This document shows positions 25,287 to 33,211 of a DNA stretch of 39,758 nt, one piece after another. The notes beneath the pieces are model-generated. The model was not told the origin of the DNA. It did no database searches and was given only the letters and a program-made list of their open reading frames with translations. The stretch comes from Tractidigestivibacter montrealensis. GTDB taxonomy: Bacteria > Actinomycetota > Coriobacteriia > Coriobacteriales > Atopobiaceae. Position numbers and translations under genes: made by a program. The stretch spans positions 1 through 39,758 of the forward strand of contig NZ_JANSKA010000010.1 in assembly GCF_024741235.1 (NCBI RefSeq), in the 5' to 3' direction. Position 1 is the stretch's first letter. Every line of letters begins with the position of its first letter.

Positions 25287-25388
25287 AGGGGGTGCCGCGC
25301 ACCCCCTCGCGCGCAGTGCGCGCTCACCCCCTTGCCCTGCCCCGCCAGGGCACGCGGCGAAGAGCTCGCCGCATGTCCTGGCGGGGCA
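25287..25388. repeat. Cluster of three GC-rich hairpins at the prophage end
   Basis: AGGGGGTG / CACCCCCT (25287-25307, 5-nt loop), GCGCGC / GCGCGC (25309-25323, 3-nt loop), and a 23-bp stem with two mismatches (25338-25360 with 25366-25388, beginning TGCCCCGCCAGG). They lie just downstream of the lysis cassette. No T-rich tail follows on the minus strand, so besides termination a packaging or recombination role is possible. Confidence 0.6.
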
Positions 25389-25394
25389 TCTAGG

Positions 25395-25517
25395 TCATTC
25401 TGGAAGGGAACCACGCACGGCAAGGGCTGTGCGAAGCAAAAGGGCTACAGGCACGACCAGCACCACAAGGGTGACGAAGACAACGTCCGCAAGCACCCAA
25501 GCAAGCTCCTCGCGCAT
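25395..25517 (-). CDS. Small membrane protein in the lysis cassette (40 residues)
   Basis: ATG 25517 shares its A with the endolysin stop (TGATG), so it is translationally coupled. The product starts MREELAWVLADVVF, has one hydrophobic span over residues ~8-28 (VLADVVFVTLVVLVVPVALL) and a short tail with three arginines (RTALAVRGSLPE). The stop is at 25395-25397. It has no match I recognise; position and single membrane span suggest a second holin, antiholin or small spanin-like helper. Gram-positive phages do not usually need spanins, so a holin partner is the better guess. Confidence 0.55.
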   Translation of the reverse strand: MREELAWVLADVVFVTLVVLVVPVALLLRTALAVRGSLPE

Positions 25518-26335
25518 CAGGAAAGCAGCTCGTTCACGCGCTTCTGAACGGCAGCGTAGTCTGCTCCGAGGCGGCGCCTACGCTCCTCGCCATTGCCGTA
25601 GTCCCCGCGAATCACCGCGCGTGCCAGAGCGTCGACGTCCACAGAAGATGAGCTAGAGGCCGTTTTGCCCCCAAAAATCTCGTTCACCCTGGTCTGGACT
25701 GCAGCATAGTTCGAGCCCAGAGCTGCTCTACGTGCATCTCCGTTACCGTATTTTCCGGCGATAGCCTCACGGGCAAGGGCATCAATGTCAGAGGAGGGCG
25801 CAGAGGGGGCTGACTCTGGCTTGGAGTCTCCAAGGCCGGTCATGCGGTCGTACCAGAGCTGGGCACGTTCGATGTAGGCCGACTTCTGGGAGCCGTAAAT
25901 CTCGCCTGGGCATGAGGTGCTCGCGAAATGCTTGTGCGGGAAGACGTTGACGTCCCATTGGGGACGCCCCAGCCCGTAGAGCCTGCAGAGGGCAGCGGTG
26001 AGGTGCGCGCCGTTGTCGAGGCAGGCCTCGGTGATCGTTCCGTCCGGGCGATTGGCGTGCTCGATGCCGATGGACTGGCAGTTCTCCGCCCAGTTGCCTG
26101 CATGCCAAGCGGTATCCCTGTCCCAGACGAGCTGACCGATGCGGCCCGAGGATTCCACCTGGTAGTGTGCGCTTGCGGTGCGCGTCTGCCACCAGCTGTG
26201 GACGTCCTCGACGGTGCCGTCGGCCGCGTTGTAGTGGATGACGACATGGCGGATCTTGTAGCCGGAACGGCCGCTCGTGAAGTGCTTCTGCATGAGGAGG
26301 TCGAGGTCTGCCACGCACTTCGCCCAGTCCCTCAT
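25517..26335 (-). CDS. Endolysin: N-acetylmuramoyl-L-alanine amidase with two Cpl-7 repeats
   Basis: A 272-residue protein whose ATG overlaps the holin stop (ATGA). Residues ~25-165 are an Amidase_2 domain: IRHVVIHYN with the first zinc His at 34, SAHYQVESSGRIGQLV, AWHAGN, IGIEHAN, then PHKHFASTSCPG giving the last His and Cys ligands. A linker rich in Ser/Ala/Pro follows. Two CW_7 (Cpl-7) wall-binding repeats end the protein: DIDALAREAIAGKYGNGDAR and DVDALARAVIRGDYGNGEER, each continued by LGxxYAAVQxRVNE. It cuts the stem peptide from muramic acid to release phage. Confidence 0.92.
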   Translation of the reverse strand: MRDWAKCVADLDLLMQKHFTSGRSGYKIRHVVIHYNAADGTVEDVHSWWQTRTASAHYQVESSGRIGQLVWDRDTAWHAGNWAENCQSIGIEHANRPDGTITEACLDNGAHLTAALCRLYGLGRPQWDVNVFPHKHFASTSCPGEIYGSQKSAYIERAQLWYDRMTGLGDSKPESAPSAPSSDIDALAREAIAGKYGNGDARRAALGSNYAAVQTRVNEIFGGKTASSSSSVDVDALARAVIRGDYGNGEERRRRLGADYAAVQKRVNELLS

Positions 26336-26556
26336 TCGAGATCACCGCCCTCCTTGTCGACGTGCATGCCGATCTCGGCCATGAGGGGCGAGAGAGCGGC
26401 CATCACGAGGGCGACGACGAAGGCCCTCCATTCGGGGGCGATTGCAATCGTGCCTACGATGAGGTCGAGGTTAGCCACAACCACGCCAAGAACACCCTGG
26501 GCGACCGTGCGCGCGAGCCTCCACCACCACTCGTTACCGGTCAGGAACTCGTTCAT
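26332..26556 (-). CDS. Phage holin
   Basis: A 74-residue protein; ATG overlaps the previous stop and its own stop overlaps the endolysin ATG (ATGA at both ends). Two hydrophobic segments are visible: RTVAQGVLGVVVANLDLIVG and WRAFVVALVMAALSPLMAEI, with a charged tail (HVDKEGGDLE). Size, two spans and position before the endolysin are what is expected for a holin that opens the membrane. Confidence 0.75.
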   Translation of the reverse strand: MNEFLTGNEWWWRLARTVAQGVLGVVVANLDLIVGTIAIAPEWRAFVVALVMAALSPLMAEIGMHVDKEGGDLE

Positions 26557-26777
26557 TGCTGCTCCGCCTTCCTCTCGAGCGACTCGACGTCGTTCCTGAG
26601 GAGCGCAACGTCCCTCTCGAGGCCGTAGGTGCGCTCGACGAGGCAGTTGTGCTTGTCGACCCGGCGGGAAAGCTCGTCGATCTTCTGCTCCATGACCGCA
26701 CGGGACTTCGAGTTGCTCGCCAGGACGCCGGCAAGCGTCATCCCGCCCGAGATGAGTGCGACGATCACCGACTCCAC
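26553..26777 (-). CDS. XhlA-like small membrane/coiled-coil protein
   Basis: A 74-residue protein starting MESVIVALISGGMTLAGVLA, one membrane span, followed by a charged heptad-like helix (MEQKIDELSRRVDKHNCLVE, RDVALLRNDVESLERKAEQQ). The order is reversed relative to Bacillus XhlA (span at the C-terminus), so this is a functional guess only. It is first in the lysis cassette and its stop overlaps the holin ATG. Confidence 0.65.
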   Translation of the reverse strand: MESVIVALISGGMTLAGVLASNSKSRAVMEQKIDELSRRVDKHNCLVERTYGLERDVALLRNDVESLERKAEQQ

Positions 26778-26893
26778 CCTGACCCCCTGACGACGTCATC
26801 CGACGCGACCATGGTCGCAGCCCGTCACAGAGGTGCTTGTTACGCGGGATTTCAATTGCAAGCAACAGAGAGACCCGAGTGAAAGGCGGAGCG
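26778..26893. promoter_or_regulatory. Divergent control region for lysis cassette and exonuclease
   Basis: The 116 bp between two divergent starts must drive the plus-strand exonuclease and possibly the lysis genes. No consensus promoter is clear. TTGTTACGC and GATTTCAATTGCAAGCAA (around 26839-26870) form a mildly AT-rich, partly palindromic patch. Confidence 0.3.
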
Positions 26894-27490
26894 ATGGTGG
26901 ACCCGAGCGACTACGTTGTGTTGGACGTGGAGACGAACGGCCTCGACGAGGAGAGGGACGACCTTCTCTCGATTTCGGTGTACGTACCGGACGAGGAGCG
27001 AACCTATGACAGGTTCCTGCCGCTGGAGAGGCAGGCGAAGCTGAGCCCTGACGCGGCGTGGGTGAACGGAATCACCGAGGAAGACCTTGCAGGCAGGGAG
27101 CCGCTCTCCCAGGTGGAAGTCGACGAGCTCCTCGAGGGGTGGCACGTGGGAGAGAGGACTGTGCTCACGTTCAGTGGGAGCGGCTTCGACGAGCGCTTTC
27201 TCCGAAGCTATATGGAAAGCCATGGGCTCACTGGGTACTCGCAGGTGAAGTTCCTCGACATCAAATCGATGGTATGCCGCCTCGGCGAAGGGCATTCCAG
27301 GGCATCCAAGGACAACCTGTGCCGCGCATTCGGAATTTCCGGCGTCAGCGAGATACACACGTCGGCCAACGACTGCCTGCTCGAGTGGAGACTCTTCGAG
27401 GCTATGGACGGCCTTCCGGTCGTGGTAGCGGGAGACGTCGTCTACTGCTGCGAGCGCGTAGGGGAGCTGCCTCACCCCGCGGTCAGGTAG
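26894..27490 (+). CDS. DnaQ-like 3'-5' exonuclease, antisense prophage gene
   Basis: A 198-residue protein, ATG 26894 behind AAGGCGGAG. The DEDD motifs are visible: VVLDVETNGLDEE (DxE at residues 10-12), GSGFDERFLR (second Asp near 95), and HTSANDCLLEW (HxxxxD). A DISVYVPDE-like opening and WVNGITEEDL are typical of DnaQ/PolC-type exonucleases. It is the only plus-strand gene in the prophage part of the window, sits between tail-tip and lysis genes, and its end overlaps the convergent tail gene by 19 bp. This layout is that of a moron. Possible roles: processing of host DNA or small nucleic acids, or interference with host defence. Confidence 0.75.
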   Translation: MVDPSDYVVLDVETNGLDEERDDLLSISVYVPDEERTYDRFLPLERQAKLSPDAAWVNGITEEDLAGREPLSQVEVDELLEGWHVGERTVLTFSGSGFDERFLRSYMESHGLTGYSQVKFLDIKSMVCRLGEGHSRASKDNLCRAFGISGVSEIHTSANDCLLEWRLFEAMDGLPVVVAGDVVYCCERVGELPHPAVR

Positions 27491-28851
27491 CCGGCGTGGC
27501 TCTCGTTGTCGATGACGGCGTAGTCCGCCGAGGTCTTCGAGGATGAGAAAACGGTTCCGTTCCCGCCCACGAGCTTGGAGTCGGCGTAGAAGGTGTTCGA
27601 CTTGGTCGTGAACGCTGTCGGCAGCGTCCACGATGAGCTGGCGAGGATCGTCGTGAGCGAGGACATCCCCGAGAAGGCGTAGTTCCACCTCAGAATCGTG
27701 GACGGGTCGAGCCCGCGCAAGTCGAGCGTCTGGAGGTTGACCGAGCCGTTGAAGAGGTACTCGATGCTCACGGGGTGGACGTTCGACCAGCCGTCGAAGG
27801 CTATCGCGGAGGACTTGGTGTTGTAGAACCAGTAGTCCATGGACAGGCCGGAGACGCCGGACATGTCGGAGGCGAAGGTGACGCTCGTGATGGTGTCGCG
27901 GAGCTCGTGCCAGGGCATGGACCCGAGGCCGTTGTAGCGCGCGTTAGTGCAGAGGGTCCCCGAGGCGGTGACGGTGCGGCTGGCGTCGATGACGCCGTAG
28001 CGGTTGACAACGAGGGAGCCGTCTGAATACAGGTACGCAAACGCCCAGGAGCGCTGGTCGTCGGTGTTGCAGACCAGAAGGCCATTGGTGCCCGTCGTGA
28101 AGGCAGACTTCCCCATCGTGTCCTTGGCCACGGTGAGGTGCCCGCCGACGAGCTTACGGCATCCGTAGAACGGGATGCTCGCGGCCGAGATGGAAGGGGC
28201 GTATGCGGCGTCGCACCAGATCGACCTCAGCTCCGAGTCACCGGAGAAGGTCTGGTTCGCCTTGGCCACGCCGGAGATGTTGTCGAAGCCGGTCACGTTC
28301 ATGAGCGCGGTCATGCCCTGGAACCAGTGAGATATGTCCGTGAAGGTGACCTCGCTGAAGGAGGAGTCGACGCCGACGAAGATGATCTGCTCGCGAACGT
28401 CGTGCCAGGGCAGGTCGGAGTCACTGGCATAGCCGTCGGTCGAGACCTCCCAGGAGGCCAGGATTTCCCCCTCCCCAGAGGAGAGCTGCGGCCCGTCGAG
28501 GTAGTTGAACTCGATGCTCCTGCCGCGGTTGTAGAGGATGGCTCGCGGCTTAAGGCCTACGTCCCAGGTGAGGTCGCGTATCGCCTGAGCCATCTCTCCG
28601 GGCTTGTACTTCGTGGAGAGTCCGTTCTGGCCGCGTATCGCCGCGGCGATGTCCGAGAAGACGGAGTCGGAGACGACGCCCGAGCCGCTCTTCAGGGTTA
28701 GCGTGGCGGCATCGCCCGACTTCGTCCCGTCGAGCGCCGTGACCGCCGCCGCCATGTCTGCCGGCTTGTAGGACGCGCTGCCGCCGCTCTGCTCGCGAAT
28801 CGCGTTGGCGATGTCGCCCAGGACGGACTCGGCGATGATGCCCATGCCCAT
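27472..28851 (-). CDS. Phage tail-tip or receptor-binding protein with DUF285 repeats
   Basis: A 459-residue protein. ATG 28851 overlaps the preceding stop (TGATG). Two similar N-terminal repeats are seen: VLGDIANAIREQSG with ASYKPADMAAAV, and VFSDIAAAIRGQNG with TKYKPGEMAQAI; such KPxEMxxAI repeats are common in tail fibres of Gram-positive phages. The rest carries BspA/DUF285-type repeats (WFQGMTALMNVTGFDNISGV, YLFNGSVNLQTLDLRGLD, YAFSGMSSLTTI). DUF285 repeats occur in surface and adhesion proteins. Position at the end of the tail operon suggests host-range function. Confidence 0.7.
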   Translation of the reverse strand: MGMGIIAESVLGDIANAIREQSGGSASYKPADMAAAVTALDGTKSGDAATLTLKSGSGVVSDSVFSDIAAAIRGQNGLSTKYKPGEMAQAIRDLTWDVGLKPRAILYNRGRSIEFNYLDGPQLSSGEGEILASWEVSTDGYASDSDLPWHDVREQIIFVGVDSSFSEVTFTDISHWFQGMTALMNVTGFDNISGVAKANQTFSGDSELRSIWCDAAYAPSISAASIPFYGCRKLVGGHLTVAKDTMGKSAFTTGTNGLLVCNTDDQRSWAFAYLYSDGSLVVNRYGVIDASRTVTASGTLCTNARYNGLGSMPWHELRDTITSVTFASDMSGVSGLSMDYWFYNTKSSAIAFDGWSNVHPVSIEYLFNGSVNLQTLDLRGLDPSTILRWNYAFSGMSSLTTILASSSWTLPTAFTTKSNTFYADSKLVGGNGTVFSSSKTSADYAVIDNESHAGYLTAG

Positions 28852-30020
28852 CAGTAGCTCACCTCCGAGAGGTCGGGGAACTGCTCGGTGACCCACGCCT
28901 TGGTGGCGTAGGCGGAGAGGTCGGGCGTCGTGCCATCCTCGCCCTTCGCGCCAGTGGCACCAGTCGCCCCAGTGGCTCCCGCCTCGCCCTTGAGCCCGGT
29001 GAACGCGAATGAGAGCGTCCTGGCGGATGGGGTCCCGCCGAGCGTGACGGAGACGGCGGGCGTACCCGACGAGGCGTCCACGGTGGCGGTGACGTCCGCG
29101 ATCGTCGCGTCTGCGCCGTCCCTGCCGGCAGCGCCGGCCGTGCCTGCCGGCCCGGTCTCGCCCCTGGGGCCCTGGGGACCCTGAGCGCCAGTGGCGCCGG
29201 TCGCGCCCCGCGGTCCCGTCTCGCCCCGCTCGCCCTTGGGGCCTACGAGCGCTGCGAGCTGCGCCTGCGTGAAGTCGTCGTAGGTGAAGGCGTCGCCCTT
29301 GGGCCCGACGGCGCCCGCCGGTCCCTGAGGCCCCGCGTCGCCCTTGGGGCCGCGCAGGTCCGACGAGCTCGTGCCGCTCGCGGAGGTCAACGTGAGTACG
29401 CTGCCCTCCCACGAGTGCGTGCAGCCCACGCCGTCCCTGCCGGCTGGTCCCTTGTCGCCCTTGGGGCCTGCGGGGCCCGGCGCACCCCTCAGCTCGCCGG
29501 CGTCGCGCGCCGCCCTCAGCTCGGCCGCCACGGCAAGCGCGTCGGCGGCCGCGTCCTCGTAGCGCTTGATTGCATCCACGAACAGCGTGAAGCCGTCGCG
29601 CACGGCGAGCGTGCCCACGAGGGAGGTGCCCACCTCCACGTCGAAGGCGGGAGAGGCGATTGCCCGCTCGCCCCAGCTGAGCAAGACCTCGCACTCGCAT
29701 GAGCCCTCGTGGGAGGCCATCGCCGCCGGCCAGAACACGCGGAACTCGCCGGCAGCCGCGTCGACCGCCTCCATTGCCACGCATCCCCGCGCGTGGGTCT
29801 GGCGGTGGCGCCACACCAGGTACAGCGTCGCGCCGGACGAGAGGTCGAGCGCCCTCCCGCCGCGCGTCACGGTGAGGAGCATTCCGCGCCCGCGCGCGTC
29901 CTGCGGCGAGGCTGCGAGCGCGCCGGGCTCCCATGTGTCGCTGGCGCTCCAGCTCACCCTGCCGAGGCCGTCGGCGTCGAGCGCCGCCTCGGTCGCATCG
30001 GCCAGGACGTCGTCAGACAT
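28851..30020 (-). CDS. Baseplate/tail fibre protein with collagen-like repeats (BppU-like N-terminus)
   Basis: A 389-residue protein, ATG 30020 behind GGAAAGGAG. The first ~150 residues fit a BppU-type N-terminal domain ([57 protein letters not shown]). After a helical stretch ([20 protein letters not shown]) come several Gly-X-Y runs: [57 protein letters not shown]. Such collagen-like runs form trimer shafts in phage fibres. The end ([20 protein letters not shown]) leads by coupling into the next gene. Confidence 0.8.
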   Translation of the reverse strand: MSDDVLADATEAALDADGLGRVSWSASDTWEPGALAASPQDARGRGMLLTVTRGGRALDLSSGATLYLVWRHRQTHARGCVAMEAVDAAAGEFRVFWPAAMASHEGSCECEVLLSWGERAIASPAFDVEVGTSLVGTLAVRDGFTLFVDAIKRYEDAAADALAVAAELRAARDAGELRGAPGPAGPKGDKGPAGRDGVGCTHSWEGSVLTLTSASGTSSSDLRGPKGDAGPQGPAGAVGPKGDAFTYDDFTQAQLAALVGPKGERGETGPRGATGATGAQGPQGPRGETGPAGTAGAAGRDGADATIADVTATVDASSGTPAVSVTLGGTPSARTLSFAFTGLKGEAGATGATGATGAKGEDGTTPDLSAYATKAWVTEQFPDLSEVSY

Positions 30021-30021
30021 G

Positions 30022-31197
30022 TCAGAACTCCTTTCCCGAGAGGTCCTCGAGCGAGGCGACGGTGTCGGAGGCCTTCGACGCGGTCTCCTCCACCGCGACG
30101 ACGCGCGTCAGGATCTCGGCACTCCGCTCCCAGGTCGCCCGCTCGACCGAGCCAAGCGTCACGTGAGCCCGCGTCGCGCCATCGCCGAAGGTGCGCACGC
30201 GACGCACGCAACGCGCGGTGAGCCGCCACTCCGGCGACCTCGACGCATCGATTACCGCCACGTCGTCGCCGAGCCCCACGCCGACGCCGCCGTCCACCAT
30301 CGCCACGTCGCACTCGTACGAGACGCGCGGCCGGCTGGACTCCGCGAGCGCCGCCCTGGTGAGCGCCAGGAGTTCGGCTGGGTCCTCGCACTCCGGGAAC
30401 ACGACCTGCCCGAACGAGTGGACGCGCTCGCGGCGCGCGGCGTCCCAGCGCCCCCAGCGCTCCCGTGCCGCGTCATCACCGACCCACTTAACAGAACCGT
30501 TAACGGACTCGAAGGAGAGCCTTCGGGTATAGCCGCCCGTCGGGTTGCCCTCCGCGTCCTCGATTGGCAGGCCCTTGCCCCATCCGTAGAGCGCGGTGAA
30601 GACCTCGCCCTCTAGGACGGTCCTCGTGCAGCCGGCGAGGTTGCGCCCGTACGAGAAGCGCGCGCCGTGCCAGCCGCCCACGCGGGGGAGGAGCGATGCC
30701 CTTCTCCTGGCAACCCGGCCGCCCTCGACGTCCAGCTCGCAGAGGAGCTCGCCGCCCCACACCGAGGCGACGCGCCTCAGGGCGGCGAGGGCGTTCGTGT
30801 GGTAGAGAAGGGCGCTGCGCTTCGCGTCGCCCACCGCCACGTCGCCGGACGACCAGCGCGTCCGCGCCAGCACCGCCGCCATCGCCTGGACCGCCGTCCT
30901 GCCCACCAGCTGCTCCTCCACGACGTAGTCGCGCAGAAGCTCGCACAGGGAGGACTCCGCGTACACGTGGCAGGCGCCCTCCAGGGGCTCGTCGGTGCGC
31001 ACGACCTCGTGCTCGCGCCAGCGGCCGTCCTCTGGGTCGTGCCACACGAGCCGGTCGCCCTTCTCAGGCGCTGCCAGGCAGTCGAGCTCGACCGTGTCCT
31101 CGCCGCCTACCTCCTCGGTATGCGTCATCGAGCCTAGGGTGGGAAGGACGCCCACGCGCTCGTCCCAGCGGTCGAAGAGGTAGAGCGTCGGCACCAT
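30022..31197 (-). CDS. Tail-associated protein (Tal/prophage tail endopeptidase-like)
   Basis: ATG 31197 ([18 protein letters not shown]) shares its A with the Dit stop (TGATG), the same coupling as its neighbours; an ATG three codons earlier is possible. Length 391 residues. The first ~370 residues look like the gp27-like Tal/Siphovirus ReqiPepy6 Gp37-like fold: [63 protein letters not shown] and [20 protein letters not shown]. The end is helical ([19 protein letters not shown]). Tal plugs the tail tube below Dit and contacts the host wall. Confidence 0.75.
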   Translation of the reverse strand: MVPTLYLFDRWDERVGVLPTLGSMTHTEEVGGEDTVELDCLAAPEKGDRLVWHDPEDGRWREHEVVRTDEPLEGACHVYAESSLCELLRDYVVEEQLVGRTAVQAMAAVLARTRWSSGDVAVGDAKRSALLYHTNALAALRRVASVWGGELLCELDVEGGRVARRRASLLPRVGGWHGARFSYGRNLAGCTRTVLEGEVFTALYGWGKGLPIEDAEGNPTGGYTRRLSFESVNGSVKWVGDDAARERWGRWDAARRERVHSFGQVVFPECEDPAELLALTRAALAESSRPRVSYECDVAMVDGGVGVGLGDDVAVIDASRSPEWRLTARCVRRVRTFGDGATRAHVTLGSVERATWERSAEILTRVVAVEETASKASDTVASLEDLSGKEF

Positions 31198-31910
31198 CAC
31201 GCCCACCTCTCCACCCAGCGCACGACGTGGGAGGAGCAGCCCGAGAAGGATGGGGCCACGTCGCCCGGGCCGATGGCGAAGAAGTCGCTCCCCAGGGTCA
31301 CGTCGGCCGTCGCGTCCTCGCCGCCCACCGTAACCGCCTGCGCAGCGCAGTCAACCATGACCACGTCGCCCGCCGCAAACGTGCGCTCCAGCGTGAAAGC
31401 AGAGTTGCCGCACGCCACCGAGACAACCGTCCCCGCCTCGGCCACGAGCGCGAGCGTCGGCCAGGTCGGCCAGGTGCCACCGACGGCAAAGGAGAGGCCA
31501 TCGCTCGAGCCGGAGGCGCCGTAGGCGATGGGGTCCATGCATAGGAAGGTGACGACGGCAGAGCCATCCGCGAAGAGTGACGACCAGTCGGAGACGCCCG
31601 TACAGACAACGTCCCGCCACCTGAGGGTCGGCTCGCCTGGCACGACGAGCTCGCCGCCCGCGGGGGCGAGCAACCATGACCTAATCCGCGCACGTGCATC
31701 GGAGCGCTTCGCAACCGTCGTCGCGTCCGCGTCGTCGAGGAACAGCCTAACTGCGAGCTCGAGCGGCTCCACGTCGCCGCCGAGGAGCGCGAGGCCGGGA
31801 CGCCCGGGCACCCGCGCGGTCACCGGGGAGACGGCGTGCGCGACGGGCTCCACGAGCTCGGCGCTCGCGACGCCTGTCAGGTCGTGCCCGGCGAAGGTGA
31901 TTGAGCTCAC
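31197..31910 (-). CDS. Distal tail protein (Dit)
   Basis: A 237-residue protein. The start is GTG 31910, overlapping the previous stop (GTGA). ITFAGHDLTGVASAELVEPV and VTARVPGRPGLALLGGDVEP match the N-terminal belt domain of Dit proteins. DARARIRSWLLAPAGGELVV, then EPTLRWRDVVCTGVSDW continue it. The C-terminal galectin-like part holds GDVVMVDCAAQAVTVGGEDA. Dit hexamers join tail tube and baseplate. A tape measure gene normally lies directly upstream; here there is only a 62-residue gene. Confidence 0.8.
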   Translation of the reverse strand: MSSITFAGHDLTGVASAELVEPVAHAVSPVTARVPGRPGLALLGGDVEPLELAVRLFLDDADATTVAKRSDARARIRSWLLAPAGGELVVPGEPTLRWRDVVCTGVSDWSSLFADGSAVVTFLCMDPIAYGASGSSDGLSFAVGGTWPTWPTLALVAEAGTVVSVACGNSAFTLERTFAAGDVVMVDCAAQAVTVGGEDATADVTLGSDFFAIGPGDVAPSFSGCSSHVVRWVERWA

Positions 31911-32095
31911 AGCTGACCACGCGCCCTTGCGTAGGCGGTTGCGCGACGCTGCGCCTCGCGCCCGATGCGCTCGGTATCTGAGGCGGCTGGCCTGCCTTCG
32001 GTGCGGGAGCGGGGGTCGGCCCGCGCGCCCGACTTCGTCCTGTTAGCGATGTCGGGGTCGTCCGAGGAGCGCCCGCGCCGCGTCTCGTCAGCCAT
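31907..32095 (-). CDS. 62-residue basic phage protein at the missing tail-tube position
   Basis: ATG 32095 overlaps the tail-terminator gene by 8 bases, and its stop overlaps the Dit start (GTGA). The protein is rich in Arg, Asp and Ser (MADETRRGRSSDDPDIANRT, then EAQRRATAYARARGQL) and has no recognised domain; much of it looks disordered with a C-terminal helix. It occupies the place where the major tail protein, chaperones and tape measure gene should be. It may be a join between the start of one lost gene and the end of another, or a normal small protein left behind. Confidence 0.55.
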   Translation of the reverse strand: MADETRRGRSSDDPDIANRTKSGARADPRSRTEGRPAASDTERIGREAQRRATAYARARGQL

Positions 32096-32501
32096 TGCCG
32101 ACCACCCCCGTCATCGTCATCGGGACATCCCACACCCAGCGGCCCGAGCGGTCTCGCCCGTAGGGCACCGGCCGGCCGACGTCGCAGGCCACGATCCTCG
32201 TGCCTGCCGGCGTCTCCGCCGAAGCCCAGTCCCAGACCGCGAGGTCCAGCGCGACGCCGCGCGCCGTCGCCTCGGCATCCCCGGGGTCGTCGCAGCACAC
32301 GTGGGCGACGAGGGTGCGCCTCCCGCGCTCGGAGCCGTCCGCCTGCCTGCTCTCACGCTCCCAAGTGCCGCAGGAGACGACGATCGGCTCGCAGCATACC
32401 CACGCTGCCACGGGCACGTCGTAGGCGTTCGCGTAGCCCGCCCCGCGCAGGGCGTCGCGCACCGCGCGAGCGGCCACGCCCGCAGGGAAGCTCGCCATCA
32501 T
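32088..32501 (-). CDS. Tail terminator / tail completion protein
   Basis: A 137-residue protein; ATG 32501 overlaps the stop of the upstream gene (ATGA) and follows GGAGGTGGG. The pattern ARAVRDALRGAGYANAYDVP, RGRRTLVAHVCCDDPGDAEA, then WVWDVPMTMTGVVG at the end is typical in size and shape of small tail-terminator proteins, but no single motif is decisive. Position between head-closure protein and tail genes supports it. Confidence 0.55.
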   Translation of the reverse strand: MMASFPAGVAARAVRDALRGAGYANAYDVPVAAWVCCEPIVVSCGTWERESRQADGSERGRRTLVAHVCCDDPGDAEATARGVALDLAVWDWASAETPAGTRIVACDVGRPVPYGRDRSGRWVWDVPMTMTGVVGNG

Positions 32502-32824
32502 CCCACCTCCAGCTCCCAGTGGTGGACCTGTCCGCGCACCACGCAGCACCGCCTGCAGCTCAGCACCTGCATGCCGGGAAGCGAGCCCAGCACCACACGG
32601 CTCCCGGCCGGAACCTCGAAGGCGCCAGAGCTGTTCACCGCGTCAACGAAGACGCGGCCCGAGTACGCCGAGCCCCTGTGTGCCTCGTCCGAGACGGCGT
32701 CCCCGAGCTGCAGGCGGACGTGGCGCACGAGGCGAGCCTCGCGAAAGCCGCCCTGCCCGTCCGAGGGAAAGACCAGCATGTCGTCCGGGAGCAGCCGCCT
32801 CGGTATCGGCCTCAGGTACCTCAT
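32498..32824 (-). CDS. Head closure / minor capsid protein
   Basis: A 108-residue protein starting at ATG 32824 (MRYLRPIPRRLLPDDMLVFP), overlapping the upstream stop by ATGA. The IPRRLLPDDMLV opening and AGSRVVLGSLPGMQVLSCRR middle are like putative minor capsid proteins that follow the connector in Gram-positive siphophages. It should be the stopper ring (Hc1) protein between connector and tail. Confidence 0.65.
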   Translation of the reverse strand: MRYLRPIPRRLLPDDMLVFPSDGQGGFREARLVRHVRLQLGDAVSDEAHRGSAYSGRVFVDAVNSSGAFEVPAGSRVVLGSLPGMQVLSCRRCCVVRGQVHHWELEVG

Positions 32825-33201
32825 CGCCGCCCCGCCCCCGAGAAGGCGAGGCCCGATCCCGCAAGCTCGGAGAGCGCCGCCTCGGTCGCGACCTCGCGCC
32901 CCGTGGTGCCCTTCTCCATGTAGTTCGTCACCTTGAAGTCGCCGATTGCGTAGCCGCCTACGCGCCCCTCGCCGAACTCCGCGAAGGCGTCGGCTGCCGC
33001 GCAGCAGGCGCGGCCCCAGGCGAGGAGGTCGACCGCATCCCACCCGTCCTCCGGCGCCGCGCCTCCGCACAGTCCGCGCACGCACCTCAGCGCGGCGGGA
33101 AGCGCCTCCGCATATGAGGACGCATCCAGGGCGCCGCCGTAACGGTCCCGGTAGAAGAGGAAGGAGGGGCCGGATGGCCCCACGCCGTCGAGGCCGGCCA
33201 T
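32821..33201 (-). CDS. Head-tail connector (adaptor) protein
   Basis: A 126-residue helical protein (MAGLDGVGPSGPSFLFYRDR, YAEALPAALRCVRGLCGG, LAWGRACCAAADAFAEFGEG). It lies 10 bases after the capsid stop; the end overlaps the next ATG. The IGDFKVTNYMEKG segment and the order right after capsid fit the Ad1-type adaptor that binds the portal ring. Sequence similarity within this family is low, so the call leans on position. Confidence 0.6.
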   Translation of the reverse strand: MAGLDGVGPSGPSFLFYRDRYGGALDASSYAEALPAALRCVRGLCGGAAPEDGWDAVDLLAWGRACCAAADAFAEFGEGRVGGYAIGDFKVTNYMEKGTTGREVATEAALSELAGSGLAFSGAGRR

Positions 33202-33211
33202 CGCGCACCAC

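Noticed and set aside
27472-29934. 820-codon open frame on the minus strand
   Set aside because: Only the part from 28851 down is coding (tail-tip protein). The upstream half is a shifted reading of the collagen-repeat gene, as shown by the loss of Gly-X-Y order and by the TGATG junction at 28851.
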